Of a stretch of 54,072 bases of DNA, positions 39,291 through 48,772 are shown in pieces (position 1 is the first letter of the stretch; every line of letters begins with the position of its first letter). The stretch spans positions 1-54,072 of the forward strand of contig CAMDDP010000018.1 of NCBI GenBank assembly GCA_945892775.1. Direction: 5' to 3'. A program made the translations under genes and the position numbers. This stretch comes from Chitinophaga pinensis (GTDB lineage Bacteria; Bacteroidota; Bacteroidia; Chitinophagales; UBA10324). The notes beneath the pieces were generated by a model that saw only the letters and a program-made list of their open reading frames with translations, had not been told where the DNA came from and ran no database searches.

Positions 39291-40916
39291 TTATAAATAC
39301 ATTTCTGATCTTAGAACTTTTACTTTTTTGTCATTAATGTATTCATCAAAATCCATGAGGCGGTCAATAATTCCGTTTGGAGTAATTTCGATAATACGAT
39401 TAGCAACAGTTTCCATAAAAGTATGATCGTGTGAGGTGAGTAACACAATGCCAGGAAAGGATTGACAACCTTCATTAAAACTTTGAATGCTTTCCAAATC
39501 AAGATGGTTGGTTGGTTGGTCGAGTATTATCACATTTGGGTTTTGCAACATCATGCGACTTATCATGCATCGAACTTTTTCACCACCGCTCAGTACTTCA
39601 GTTTTTTTATTTATATCATCACCACCAAACAACATTTTCCCTAAGTATCCCCGTATGAAAGGTTCGTCGGCATCAGTAATGTATGAAGGTACAAACTGCC
39701 GCAGCCAATCCATTAAGTTCAAGCCCGAATTAAAAAACGATTCGTTTTCTTGTGGTAAATATGCTTTGTAAACGGTGGTGCCCCATTCAAATTTTCCGAG
39801 GTCAGCTTTTACATCACCATTTATGATTTCAAAAAATGTAGTAACTGCTAAGGGGTCTTTACTCAATATGGCAATCTTCTCACCCTTGTGAATACTGAAC
39901 GAAACTTTATCAAACAGTTTTCTGCCATCTACTGATTTAGATAGATGGTCAACATTTAAAATCTGATTTCCGACCTCGCGTAATGGGCTGAAAATAATTC
40001 CAGGGTATTTTCGGTTGCTCGGTTCTATTTCATCAATATTTAATTTCTCTAGAGCTTTCTTTCTGCTCGTGGCCTGACGGCTTTTGCTTGCATTCGCAGA
40101 GAAGCGCGCAATAAATTCTAGCAGTTGTGCGCGCTTATCTTCAGTCTTTTTATTTTTATCATTTAGCTGACGTGCAGCTAACTGACTGCCTTCGTACCAG
40201 AAACTGTAATTGCCTGTGTAAACTTTTATTTTACTCTTGTCAACATCTGCTACATGCGTGCAAACCGTATCGAGAAAGTGACGATCATGACTTACGACTA
40301 AAACTATATTTTCATAATCAGCTAAAAAATTTTCGAGCCATATAATGGTTTCAATATCTAATCCATTAGTTGGTTCATCTAATAATAAAATATCAGGATT
40401 GCCAAACAAAGCTTGAGCAAGTAACACTCGCAATTTAAAGTTGCTCGGAATTTCTTTCATTAATGTTTGATGGTATTCTTCCTTCACTCCAAGTTCACTC
40501 AAAAAAGTAGCCGCATCACTCTCAGCTGTATATCCACCCATCTCACCAAACTCAGCTTCTAGATCACCAGCGACCAAATAATCTTTTTCAGTAGCATTCG
40601 GATCGGCATAAATGGTGTCTTTAATCAATTGAACTTCCATCATTTTTTTATGCCCCATCATTACTGTATGCAAAACAGTAAATTCATCAAACTCAAATTG
40701 ATTTTGTTTCAAAAAACTCATTCGCTCCCCTTTGCCAACTTCAACATTTCCTTTATTCGGTTCTATTTCTCCGCTCAATATTTTTAAGAAAGTACTCTTG
40801 CCAGCACCGTTGGCTCCAATTACACCATAGCAATTGCCTTTTATGAAACTGATATTGACTTCATCGAATAACACTCGCTTACCATAACTCAATGAAATAT
40901 TTCTTGCGCTTAACAT
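39291..40916 (-). CDS. ABC-F family protein (YbiT-like) with degenerate second ATP site
   Basis: ABC-F proteins bind the ribosomal E site and act in translation or resistance. The 541 residues hold two NBDs and an inter-domain linker (about 240-320, rich in charged residues: ARFSANASKSRQATSRKK). NBD1 has Walker A GANGAGKS (34-41) and ILLLDEPTNGLD. In NBD2 the Walker A reads SKDPLAVTT (352-360), with Val358 where the invariant Lys should be. Walker B reads IILDQPTNHLD with Gln467 in place of the catalytic Glu. The NBD2 signature LSGGEKVRC is intact. This suggests a binding or hydrolysis defect at one site. The function is assigned by family only. Confidence 0.9.
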   Translation of the reverse strand: MLSARNISLSYGKRVLFDEVNISFIKGNCYGVIGANGAGKSTFLKILSGEIEPNKGNVEVGKGERMSFLKQNQFEFDEFTVLHTVMMGHKKMMEVQLIKDTIYADPNATEKDYLVAGDLEAEFGEMGGYTAESDAATFLSELGVKEEYHQTLMKEIPSNFKLRVLLAQALFGNPDILLLDEPTNGLDIETIIWLENFLADYENIVLVVSHDRHFLDTVCTHVADVDKSKIKVYTGNYSFWYEGSQLAARQLNDKNKKTEDKRAQLLEFIARFSANASKSRQATSRKKALEKLNIDEIEPSNRKYPGIIFSPLREVGNQILNVDHLSKSVDGRKLFDKVSFSIHKGEKIAILSKDPLAVTTFFEIINGDVKADLGKFEWGTTVYKAYLPQENESFFNSGLNLMDWLRQFVPSYITDADEPFIRGYLGKMLFGGDDINKKTEVLSGGEKVRCMISRMMLQNPNVIILDQPTNHLDLESIQSFNEGCQSFPGIVLLTSHDHTFMETVANRIIEITPNGIIDRLMDFDEYINDKKVKVLRSEMYL

Positions 40917-41048
40917 CGTATAAATTTTTTGGGAGCGGCGAATGTAAGATTCAATAAGTATTTAAAGTGCTCTTAGCTAAAAATTTTGATTAACTTTTAA
41001 TGATTCATTTAATTAATCGCTTTTATATTTTTCTATCTTTCGCCCCGA

Positions 41049-43157
41049 ATGAAAAATAAATTGTTTGATATTCATTATACATTAATAGTGTTGGTCTCAT
41101 TTATACTTTTAATTTCAAAAGTATCAAATGCGCAATCTTCCTTTCAAAAAGAAACAATTGATATAGGAAATACAGGAATGACTATTTCAAATTTTGGAAC
41201 CATTGGAAATCCTGTAATTATTAGTAATCCTGATGATGTTCCCTCATTAGAGTATCCTATTAATTCAGGAATCGAACATTTGTTTGAAGGAGGTTTGTGG
41301 ATTGGCGCAATAATGGGGGGGCAAACGGTTGTTTCAACCGCTTCAGTTGATGCAGCAAGTGGGTACACAACGGGTGCCGCTGGATTTGAATTTAGTGCGC
41401 CACAAGGCAATATTATTAATCAGCGTTCAACACTTACTTACAATGACAAGTACTCTCCGGATGCAATTTCCCATCAGGATTTTATTATGGACTTTACTGA
41501 TGCAAATACGGTTATACCCGGAACGGTAATTTCAATTACTGACCATACAACACCATTACAAGCCGGAGTACATCTTGAAACTTATGCGTGGAACTATTCT
41601 TTTGCCGATTACTTTGTAATTCTTAATTACACTATCACAAATAACTCAACACAAATATGGGATAGCGTTTATCTTGGATTGTGGACTGACTTAGTTGTGC
41701 GTAATGTGAATGTTGCTACAGATAATGGCTCTGCTTTTTTTAGTAAGGGTGGAGTTGGGTACATTGATTCACTCTATTCATTGTATGCTTTTGATGTAAA
41801 TGGAGATCCGGGGTATACTAACTCTTATGGTGCGACACAATTTTTAGGCATTGTTTGGAGAGATAAATTTTTTCATCCGAATAATGCGTCACAATTTTTA
41901 TCAGGGGGTTTTCCTGAGCCAAAAGTGAATGTCAATTTTTGGAAGTATAAAACCGATGATGGATTTTTAGGAACTTATCCTTCAGATGATTTATTAAAAT
42001 ATGGCCGTTTAAAAACACCATTAGATTTTTCAAATTCAGCAATTACAAATACTTTTTCGTCTGCTTCTAATCGTACAGATTTGCTCTCGTCTGGGCCTTT
42101 GTCGCAGGTGCTACCCGGAGAAAGTTTTCAGTATGCCATTGCAGTTGTTTGCGCCACACAATTATCTGCAAGTTCATTGGATGCTCCTGAAGCTCGAATG
42201 GAACTCAATCAGCATTTAGGATGGGCAAAACGAACTTATCTTGGTGAGGATGTAAATGAAAACGGAATGCTTGATGCTGCTGAGGACCTTAATAACAATC
42301 AAGTGCTCGATCGTTTTATTCTGCCAGAGCCACCCGCTGATCCATTTGTAAAAATAGTTCCAAGCGAAGGAGCAGTTGATATTTATTGGGATGAAGAAGC
42401 TGAAAATTCTATAGATCCTATTAGCAAACAAAAAGATTTTGAAGGGTATCGAATTTATAGAAGCAATGCAGGTGACGACTTGAATGTGCAAACTGCGGGC
42501 AATTTAAATCAGATTGCACAATGGGATAAACCAGCAAATGATTTGGGTTTTAATAATGGATTTGAATCAGTACGGTTGGCAATTCCTAAAACATTTGAAG
42601 GTGACAACACTTCCTACCCTTATCATTATAGGCTAGAAGGTCTTTTAAATGGATGGCAATATGTTTTCGCAATTACTTCATTTGACAAGGGGAACAAAGA
42701 GCTTAACTTGCAAAGTCTTGAATCATCAATCACAGCAAATACCTATCGGATTTTTGCAGGAACTCAAGGAAAGATTTATAATACAAAGGCAGATTCATTA
42801 AAACCAGGAGTCTATCCTAATCCATATCATTTAAAAGCAGCATGGGATGGAGGCACAGCACAAACGCGTCGAATATGTTTTTATAATTTACCTGATCAGT
42901 GTACCATTTCTATTTATACTTCAGCGGGTGATGTGGTCACTGTGTTAAATCACAATGAGAATTATAAAGGGGATGATGCGCAGTGGTTTAGTAATTATGC
43001 TGGGAATATTGATGATAGAGTTCTATCAGGTGGGGAGCATTTTTGGAATATTTTAAGTGAAAGTAAACAAGCCGTTTCACAGGGAATTTATCTTTTCTCG
43101 ATAAAAGATTTGAAAACTGGAATTATAAAGACGGGCAGTTTTGTTGTTGAGAGGTAA
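41049..43157 (+). CDS. Secreted beta-rich protein with FlgD/T9SS-like C-terminus
   Basis: The product is a 702-residue exported protein. The signal peptide ends near VSNAQ (residue 29). The first 390 residues form a beta-rich region with a NSGIEHLFEGGLWIGA stretch and many Asn/Thr-rich turns. A DVNENGMLDAAEDLNNNQVLD segment at about 400 looks like a dockerin-type or EF-hand calcium site. A fibronectin type III-like domain follows (VDIYWDEEAENS to FAITSFD), and the tail starts GVYPNPYHLKAAW and ends SFVVER, similar to FlgD-like T9SS end domains but not the classical type A motif. Function unknown. It has its own promoter spacer, 132 bp, divergent from the ABC-F gene. Confidence 0.75.
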   Translation: MKNKLFDIHYTLIVLVSFILLISKVSNAQSSFQKETIDIGNTGMTISNFGTIGNPVIISNPDDVPSLEYPINSGIEHLFEGGLWIGAIMGGQTVVSTASVDAASGYTTGAAGFEFSAPQGNIINQRSTLTYNDKYSPDAISHQDFIMDFTDANTVIPGTVISITDHTTPLQAGVHLETYAWNYSFADYFVILNYTITNNSTQIWDSVYLGLWTDLVVRNVNVATDNGSAFFSKGGVGYIDSLYSLYAFDVNGDPGYTNSYGATQFLGIVWRDKFFHPNNASQFLSGGFPEPKVNVNFWKYKTDDGFLGTYPSDDLLKYGRLKTPLDFSNSAITNTFSSASNRTDLLSSGPLSQVLPGESFQYAIAVVCATQLSASSLDAPEARMELNQHLGWAKRTYLGEDVNENGMLDAAEDLNNNQVLDRFILPEPPADPFVKIVPSEGAVDIYWDEEAENSIDPISKQKDFEGYRIYRSNAGDDLNVQTAGNLNQIAQWDKPANDLGFNNGFESVRLAIPKTFEGDNTSYPYHYRLEGLLNGWQYVFAITSFDKGNKELNLQSLESSITANTYRIFAGTQGKIYNTKADSLKPGVYPNPYHLKAAWDGGTAQTRRICFYNLPDQCTISIYTSAGDVVTVLNHNENYKGDDAQWFSNYAGNIDDRVLSGGEHFWNILSESKQAVSQGIYLFSIKDLKTGIIKTGSFVVER

Positions 43158-43286
43158 ATGATTTTGAAACTAAAAATTTAAAATTTGACATGTTTTTAAA
43201 AAATCAAAAATTATTTTGGTAATAATTAAAACATCCTTTAGTGAAAGACAAAGGCTTAACCTCGGGTTTAATTGGTTTGTTGAAAG

Positions 43287-43294
43287 TATATTTG
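43287..43294 (+). promoter_or_regulatory. -7 box (TATATTTG) before the M43 protease
   Basis: TATATTTG exactly fits TAnnTTTG and is 14 bp upstream of the ATG at 43309, leaving a leader of about 8 nt. It lies inside the longer open frame, so it supports the ATG at 43309 over the upstream in-frame start at 43216. Confidence 0.45.
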
Positions 43295-43308
43295 ACAACC
43301 ATTCAATC

Positions 43309-44898
43309 ATGAAAAAAAAAGCAATTTTTATTTTAGTATTTGGAATTCTTTTTGTGCAAAAATTATTTGCTCAGGAAGAGCAACGATGCAATTCTTATGA
43401 ATATCAGCAATACTTAAAAGCAACAGTTCCTGGGTATGCTGAAATGATTGAGCAATCAGAAATTTATTTACAGGATTATATCAAGACACACAAAAACAAA
43501 AGTGGCAGATCTATAATTACAATTCCGGTTGTTGTTCATCTGTTGTATCATCCGGATAGTACCAATCAGCAATTAAGCGACTGGCAAATCACATCGCAGA
43601 TAGATGCACTTAATGAAGACTATAGAAGATTTAATGCAGATAAGTTTAAAACACCATCACTCTTCGATTCAATTGCTGCTGATTGTGAAATAGAATTTTG
43701 TTTGGCAAAACGCGACCCAAACGGAAATGCAACAAATGGAATAAGACGAATTGTAACTTCAGAAAGTTTGATTGTTAATTGGTTAAGCGCTAAACAAACT
43801 GCAGCCGGTGGAGATGATCCATGGCCATATACTGAATACCTTAATATTTGGGTGTGCGCGCTTCAATATCCTTTACTTGGTTTTGCAACTTTTCCCTCAA
43901 ATTCTATCAACCCGGCGGAAGATGGTGTGGTTATACACTACAAAGCATTCGGAAGGATTAATTGTTTTTCAAAAAAATACTACGAAGGTCGAACCGCAAC
44001 TCACGAAGTAGGACATTGGCTTAACCTCGCTCATATTTGGGGCGATGATGCAAATTGCATTAAAGATGATATTGTTGACGATACACCCATTCAGGCTGAA
44101 GAGCATTATAAATGCGATGGATTTCCATATCCAAGTTGTAGTAACACCAGTGATATGTTTATGAATTATATGGATTACACACTTGATAGTTGTATGAATG
44201 TTTTCACTTTTGGCCAAAAGACAAGAATGGTTAATTCTGTAAATGCATTTCGTTCAAGTTTACTTTCTTCAAACGGTTGTGATCCTTTGCCATCTTCATA
44301 TGCTTGGGATATTGGGGTTACAAAAATTTTATATCCCGATGAGTTTATTTATGGTGAAACCATGCAGCCGGTAGTTACCGTTAAAAATTTCGGGATTCAA
44401 TCAATAACATCTGCTGACATTGTTTATACAAAAAACTGGAGGAGTTCGGAAAATATTTATTCTTGGTCGGGAGATCTTGGACCAAATGAAAGTATCGACA
44501 TAACACTTCCTGAAATTGCAGATAGTTCATGGTACAATTTGTTTTGTGCGTGGACAAAAAATCCAAATGGAAATTTTGATGAAGACACGACTAATGATTT
44601 TAAAACAAGAAGTTATATTGTAAGTTTACAATATCCTCCCATTACTGATTTTGTTAAAGTTTATCCAAATCCAAACGGTGGTATAGTCACAATTGATTTT
44701 GGTGAAATAATAGATTTGGAAGGAAAGGTTTCAATTTATAATGTGCTCGGACAAATGGAACAAGTGAAAATGGAACAGCTTTCATTGTCAAAATTCCAGA
44801 TTGATTTGAGCAATTTTCCTTCAGCACTTTATTTCATTGAATTAAATGTGAACGGAGAAAAGGTTGTTAAAAAAGTTATTGTTCAACACGAACTGTAA
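43309..44898 (+). CDS. Pappalysin-type (M43) zinc metalloprotease, T9SS-secreted
   Basis: This 529-residue secreted protease has a signal peptide ending at KLFAQ. The catalytic motif HEVGHWLNLAH supplies zinc ligands His232, His236 and His242 and the general base Glu233, matching the HExxHxxGxxH of M43. The Met-turn is MNYMDY. A Cys-rich segment (CIKDD, KCDGFPYPSC, CMNVF) frames the active site. A CARDB-like domain (about 345-430) follows, and the type A sorting domain starts at KVYPNPNGGIV (about 450). The earlier in-frame codons from 43216 are rejected because a promoter-like box lies within them. It probably degrades extracellular protein; the substrate is unknown. Confidence 0.9.
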   Translation: MKKKAIFILVFGILFVQKLFAQEEQRCNSYEYQQYLKATVPGYAEMIEQSEIYLQDYIKTHKNKSGRSIITIPVVVHLLYHPDSTNQQLSDWQITSQIDALNEDYRRFNADKFKTPSLFDSIAADCEIEFCLAKRDPNGNATNGIRRIVTSESLIVNWLSAKQTAAGGDDPWPYTEYLNIWVCALQYPLLGFATFPSNSINPAEDGVVIHYKAFGRINCFSKKYYEGRTATHEVGHWLNLAHIWGDDANCIKDDIVDDTPIQAEEHYKCDGFPYPSCSNTSDMFMNYMDYTLDSCMNVFTFGQKTRMVNSVNAFRSSLLSSNGCDPLPSSYAWDIGVTKILYPDEFIYGETMQPVVTVKNFGIQSITSADIVYTKNWRSSENIYSWSGDLGPNESIDITLPEIADSSWYNLFCAWTKNPNGNFDEDTTNDFKTRSYIVSLQYPPITDFVKVYPNPNGGIVTIDFGEIIDLEGKVSIYNVLGQMEQVKMEQLSLSKFQIDLSNFPSALYFIELNVNGEKVVKKVIVQHEL

Positions 44899-44922
44899 TC
44901 AAACATTTTTGTTCCAACTATT

Positions 44923-46119
44923 ATGACAAATGAATTAATAGACAATCAGAATTCAATTCAGTTTATTTTGAAAGATGAATCACTGAATAGTGAATTGAAA
45001 AGAATAGGAGAGAAAGTAATTGCGGCTGAAAGAATTTCAACCGAAGAAGGATTGTATTTATACGAGAATGGAAGTTTGGGGTTGCTCGGTGTGCTTGCTA
45101 ATTTTATTCGGGAGAAGAAGAACGGTGATTCGGTTTTCTTCAACCGTAACTTTCATGTTGAGCCAACGAATAAATGTGTTTTTGCCTGTAACTTTTGCTC
45201 GTATTCACGATTGATTCAACAAGAGAATGAAGCATGGGAATTATCGCATGAACAAATGATGGATATGGTTCGGAAGTATGATGGAGAGCCGGTTACCGAA
45301 GTTCACATTGTTGGAGGTGTTCACCCGAAAATGAATCTTGATTTTTTCTGCAATCTCATCAGGGAAATAAAAAAACATCGTTCTGATTTACATGTAAAAG
45401 CATTTACTGCTGTGGAATTGGAATACATGTTTCGAAAGGCTAAGGTGACTGTTAAAGAAGGAATACAAAAATTAAAAGATGCGGGAATGAATTCAATGCC
45501 TGGAGGTGGTGCCGAAATATTTGATGAAAAAATTAGAAGTAAAATTTGTAATGATAAAGCATCGTCAAAAGAATGGTTGACGATTCATGAAACAGCGCAT
45601 CAACTTGGAATTCCCTCTAACGCTACCATGTTGTATGGTCACATTGAAAATTATTCGCATCGCATTGATCACATGAATCGCCTTAGAGAATTGCAAGACA
45701 GAACTCATGGCTTCAATACTTTTATTCCTCTCAAATTTAGAAATGGTGATAATGAAATGAGCGATGTGCCTGAGTCAACTATTGTAGAAGACATGAAGTG
45801 TTATGCCATGGCAAGAATTTTTCTTGACAACTTCAACCACCTTAAAGCTTACTGGCCAATGATTGGAAGAACCAATGCTCAATTGTTATTGAACTTTGGG
45901 GTAGATGATATTGATGGAACCATTAATGACACAACCAAAATTTATTCAATGGCGGGAGCTGAAGAGCAGAACCCAGCAATGAATACTAAAGATTTGGTTG
46001 ATTTGATTTTAGCGGTTAACCGCCGCCCGATTGAAAGAGATACATTGTATAAACCTATACGTGATTTCGTTTTAAATCCTATTAATGAAGAAAAAAATGA
46101 AAGAGCCTATTTGAACTAA
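44923..46119 (+). CDS. mqnE: Aminofutalosine synthase
   Basis: MqnE is a radical SAM enzyme that joins 3-(1-carboxyvinyloxy)benzoate with the adenosyl moiety of SAM to make aminofutalosine, the second step of the futalosine menaquinone pathway. The 398-residue protein has the CxxxCxxC cluster motif at Cys85, Cys89 and Cys92 (KCVFACNFCSY). MqnE-type stretches follow: VHIVGGVHPKM, FTAVELEYMFRKAK, MPGGGAEIF and KAYWPMIGR. These separate it from MqnC. It heads a plus-strand run mqnE, histidine phosphatase, mqnA. The start is ATG at 44923, 24 bp after the protease gene. Confidence 0.95.
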   Translation: MTNELIDNQNSIQFILKDESLNSELKRIGEKVIAAERISTEEGLYLYENGSLGLLGVLANFIREKKNGDSVFFNRNFHVEPTNKCVFACNFCSYSRLIQQENEAWELSHEQMMDMVRKYDGEPVTEVHIVGGVHPKMNLDFFCNLIREIKKHRSDLHVKAFTAVELEYMFRKAKVTVKEGIQKLKDAGMNSMPGGGAEIFDEKIRSKICNDKASSKEWLTIHETAHQLGIPSNATMLYGHIENYSHRIDHMNRLRELQDRTHGFNTFIPLKFRNGDNEMSDVPESTIVEDMKCYAMARIFLDNFNHLKAYWPMIGRTNAQLLLNFGVDDIDGTINDTTKIYSMAGAEEQNPAMNTKDLVDLILAVNRRPIERDTLYKPIRDFVLNPINEEKNERAYLN

Positions 46120-46150
46120 ATTGTTTTAAATAATTTAAATTAAAAATCAT

Positions 46151-46765
46151 TTGAAAGAAATATTTTTAATACGCCACGGTGAAACCGAATACAATAAAAA
46201 GGGGATTGTTCAAGGGCGAGGAGTTAATCCACCTCTTAATGAAAAAGGGAGGATACAAGCAGATTTATTCTTTGAAAAATATAAAGATGAGCTTTTTGAA
46301 ATCGTGTACACATCAACTTTACAGCGAGCAATAGAATCAGTACAAAAGTTTATAGACAAAAAAATTCCTCACGAAAAACTTTCTGAGTTAGATGAAATTG
46401 GGTGGGGTGAGTTGGAGGGGCGAGAGGTAGATGATTATACAAGAAGTGAATTTAAACGAATTATTTTAGAATGGAAAAATGGGGATTCAGAATCAAAAAC
46501 TATCAATGGGGAAAGTCCTTTGGAGTTACAGAAAAAACATTTTCGGTTCCTAGATATTATTCAATCACGACCACAAAAAAAAATATTAGTTTGTATGCAT
46601 GGAAGAGCCCTTCGAATTTTGTTGTGTACCTTATTAAATAAATCGTTGAGTGAAATGGATGATTTTCCGCATCACAACTTTTCTCTTTATAAAGTTTTGT
46701 TTGATGGAAATGAATTTAAGTTAACTAGTTTAAATGATCTTAGCCATCTACATGTCGAAGTTTAA
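46151..46765 (+). CDS. Histidine phosphatase family protein
   Basis: The 204-residue enzyme has the family motif LIRHGETEYN (catalytic His, RHG) near the N-terminus. The downstream half carries a second catalytic His in VCMHGRALR and a LDEIGWGELEG loop; this fits the phosphoglycerate-mutase-like/CobC superfamily. The substrate is unknown. It starts at TTG (46151), which puts KEIFLIRHGE at the usual distance. Its last 14 bp overlap the mqnA start, and it lies 31 bp after mqnE, so all three are likely cotranscribed. A link to menaquinone synthesis is not established; it may just be carried in the operon. Confidence 0.88.
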   Translation: MKEIFLIRHGETEYNKKGIVQGRGVNPPLNEKGRIQADLFFEKYKDELFEIVYTSTLQRAIESVQKFIDKKIPHEKLSELDEIGWGELEGREVDDYTRSEFKRIILEWKNGDSESKTINGESPLELQKKHFRFLDIIQSRPQKKILVCMHGRALRILLCTLLNKSLSEMDDFPHHNFSLYKVLFDGNEFKLTSLNDLSHLHVEV

Positions 46766-47513
46766 AATTGCTTCGGTCTCATATTTAAATTCAAAACCAT
46801 TTTTGTATGGATTGAAAAATTATCCATTCAAATCTGAAATTGAGTATTCAGTTGATACTCCTGCAAACGTTTCTATAAAATTATTTAATGGCGAGGTTAA
46901 TTTGGCTTTAGTACCGGTTGTAGTTTTATCTCAACTGAAACAATATTATTTATTAGATGAATTTTGTATTGGGGCTAAAGGCCCTGTGCAATCGGTTTGT
47001 TTATTTTCAGAAAAGCCTATTGAAAATTGCAATAGTATATTATTGGATTATCAATCCCAGACTTCTGTTATGCTTACTAAAATTCTGATGAGTAAACACT
47101 GGAAACTAAATCTTGAATTTGTATCGACTGAGGCTGGTTATGAAAAGGAAATCAAAAATGAAACTGCAGGATTAGTAATTGGAGACAGGGCGTTAAAATT
47201 GAAAAGCAAATTTAAATTCGTTTACGATTTGGGTGAAGAATGGATGAAGTTGACAGGTTTGCCTTTTGTTTTTGCTGTGTGGTTAAGTTTGAATGAAATT
47301 CCTGGTGAAATAAAATTGGAGTTAGTCGAAGCCTTTCAATTTGGAATTAATTCAATTGATAAAGTAATTGCTGAAGAGGAATTTTTTTTTTTAGGTATTG
47401 ATGTTGAAAATTATCTCACCAATGGTATCGATTATATGTTTAATGACGATAAAATAAGGGCAATGAAGTTGTTTCTGAATTATATAACTGAAATTGAAGG
47501 TGCTGGTGTTTAA
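46752..47513 (+). CDS. mqnA: Chorismate dehydratase
   Basis: MqnA removes water from chorismate to give 3-(1-carboxyvinyloxy)benzoate, the first step of the futalosine menaquinone pathway. The 253-residue protein has the periplasmic-binding-like fold of the family. Motifs include the N-terminal KIASVSYLNSKPFLYGL, then VNLALVPVVVLSQL, and later GLVIGDRALKL and WMKLTGLPFVFAVW. The ATG at 46752 overlaps the end of the phosphatase gene; an in-frame ATG at 46734 is less likely because it extends further into it. With mqnE upstream, two of the pathway enzymes are in one operon. Confidence 0.93.
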   Translation: MSKFKIASVSYLNSKPFLYGLKNYPFKSEIEYSVDTPANVSIKLFNGEVNLALVPVVVLSQLKQYYLLDEFCIGAKGPVQSVCLFSEKPIENCNSILLDYQSQTSVMLTKILMSKHWKLNLEFVSTEAGYEKEIKNETAGLVIGDRALKLKSKFKFVYDLGEEWMKLTGLPFVFAVWLSLNEIPGEIKLELVEAFQFGINSIDKVIAEEEFFFLGIDVENYLTNGIDYMFNDDKIRAMKLFLNYITEIEGAGV

Positions 47514-47614
47514 ATCCTTTTTTCGCTAAGATTATTTTTTTAACCAATTTCGAAATTCAATAATTTAGTTTCACTTGAAACAATTTTAAAATTTATTTGT
47601 TTTTAATTTATTAA

Positions 47615-48520
47615 ATGGCTCAATACTCAATAAAGGATTTAGAAAAACTTTCTGGAATTAAGGCGCATACATTGCGAATTTGGGAGCTGCGATATGGAAT
47701 AATTACTCCCAACAGAACTGATACTAATATTAGATATTACGATGATAATGATTTAAGGAGCCTTTTAAACATTGCTTTACTCAATCATAACGGGTTTAAA
47801 ATTTCTAAAATAAGTGGAATGACTTCTGCTGAAATTGAAAATGAGATACTTTCTATAACAGAAACCGGTAAGGATGTAACAGGTTTTATTGAAGCCTTTA
47901 CTATTGCAATGATTGAGCTAAATGAGCAAAAGTTTGAGAAGGTAATTGGTAATGGAATATTGAAATTCGGATTTGAAAAAACGATGATTGAAATCATTCA
48001 CCCTTTTTTAGTTCGTATAGGACTAATGTGGCAAGTTGGAAGTATTAAACCAGCGCAAGAGCATTTCATATCAAACCTGATAAGGCAGAAATTAATTTCA
48101 GCTATTGATGGACAGCATGTTCAAATAGGAAATAACTCACCTAAATTTCTTTTGTTTTTACCTGAAGGAGAAACTCACGAGTTATCACTATTATTTCTTT
48201 CATATTTTATTCGTGCAAGGAATATGCAGGTTATTTATTTGGGGCAGAGTGTGCCTTTTGAAGATATTGTTTCTACAAGCGAAATTTATTCGCCGGATTA
48301 TTTATTAAGTATTTTCACTACCTATCCTTCAATAAATGATTTGTCTGGATATATAAATGATCTTTCTTCAAGGTTAAAAAAACAAAAAATAATTCTATCA
48401 GGCTATCGCTCACTTGATTTTAAAGGTGAAATTCCTGTAAATGCTGTTACACTCAAACAGATAAAGGATATTTTATCTTTTTTACAGAATTGCCAGGTAG
48501 AAGTCTCTCTAAAAAATTAA
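47615..48520 (+). CDS. MerR-family regulator with B12-binding domain (CarH/LitR-like)
   Basis: This is a 301-residue regulator. Residues 1-70 form a MerR winged helix (YSIKDLEKLSGIKAHTLRIWELRYGI). A four-helix-type domain (about 90-165) follows, then a B12-binding Rossmann domain (about 175-295). Trp139, then nine residues, then Glu149-His150 (WQVGSIKPAQEH) is the Wx9EH motif of light-sensing CarH proteins that bind adenosylcobalamin. The lower-ligand motif is retained as Glu186-Thr-His188-Glu-Leu-Ser191, where Ser replaces the usual Gly. CarH holds DNA in the dark and releases it when light breaks the cobalamin bond. It is followed by a sigma factor gene and AT-rich palindromes. Light-sensing is inferred from these residues. 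Confidence 0.85.
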   Translation: MAQYSIKDLEKLSGIKAHTLRIWELRYGIITPNRTDTNIRYYDDNDLRSLLNIALLNHNGFKISKISGMTSAEIENEILSITETGKDVTGFIEAFTIAMIELNEQKFEKVIGNGILKFGFEKTMIEIIHPFLVRIGLMWQVGSIKPAQEHFISNLIRQKLISAIDGQHVQIGNNSPKFLLFLPEGETHELSLLFLSYFIRARNMQVIYLGQSVPFEDIVSTSEIYSPDYLLSIFTTYPSINDLSGYINDLSSRLKKQKIILSGYRSLDFKGEIPVNAVTLKQIKDILSFLQNCQVEVSLKN

Positions 48521-48544
48521 AATTATATTGTTTGTATATTTATT

Positions 48545-48563
48545 ATTTTTGTTAAACAAAAAT
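48545..48563. promoter_or_regulatory. Perfect palindrome, candidate MerR operator
   Basis: ATTTTTGTTAAACAAAAAT consists of 9-bp perfect arms around one base. It lies 25 bp after the merR gene and 210 bp before the sigma factor ATG. The core TTAAACA recurs at 48724-48756. The rest of 48521-48772 is very AT-rich. Confidence 0.4.
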
Positions 48564-48723
48564 GCGGTCCATAAATTATATTAATTCTTTTTTTATAAAA
48601 AATAAATAAGTTTTATTCACTATTTTAATTTATAATAATAGTTATTTTTTTATAAAAATCACTTTTTATCATTTAAAACGATTTTTTTAATAAATATAAA
48701 ATAAAATTTGGATTGTTATTTTT

Positions 48724-48756
48724 ATTGTTTAATATTACACCATAAACATTAAACAA
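48724..48756. promoter_or_regulatory. Inverted repeat just before the sigma factor gene
   Basis: ATTGTTTAAT (48724-48733) and ATTAAACAA (48748-48756) are inverted copies separated by 14 bp, ending 16 bp upstream of the sigma factor ATG. A regulator bound here would block transcription or translation start, as expected for a repressor such as the adjacent CarH-like protein. Confidence 0.4.
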
Positions 48757-48772
48757 AATAAAAAATATAGCT

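Noticed and set aside
43216-43308. Longer N-terminus for the M43 protease
   Set aside because: The signal peptide begins at 43309, and a TATATTTG promoter box lies inside the extension.
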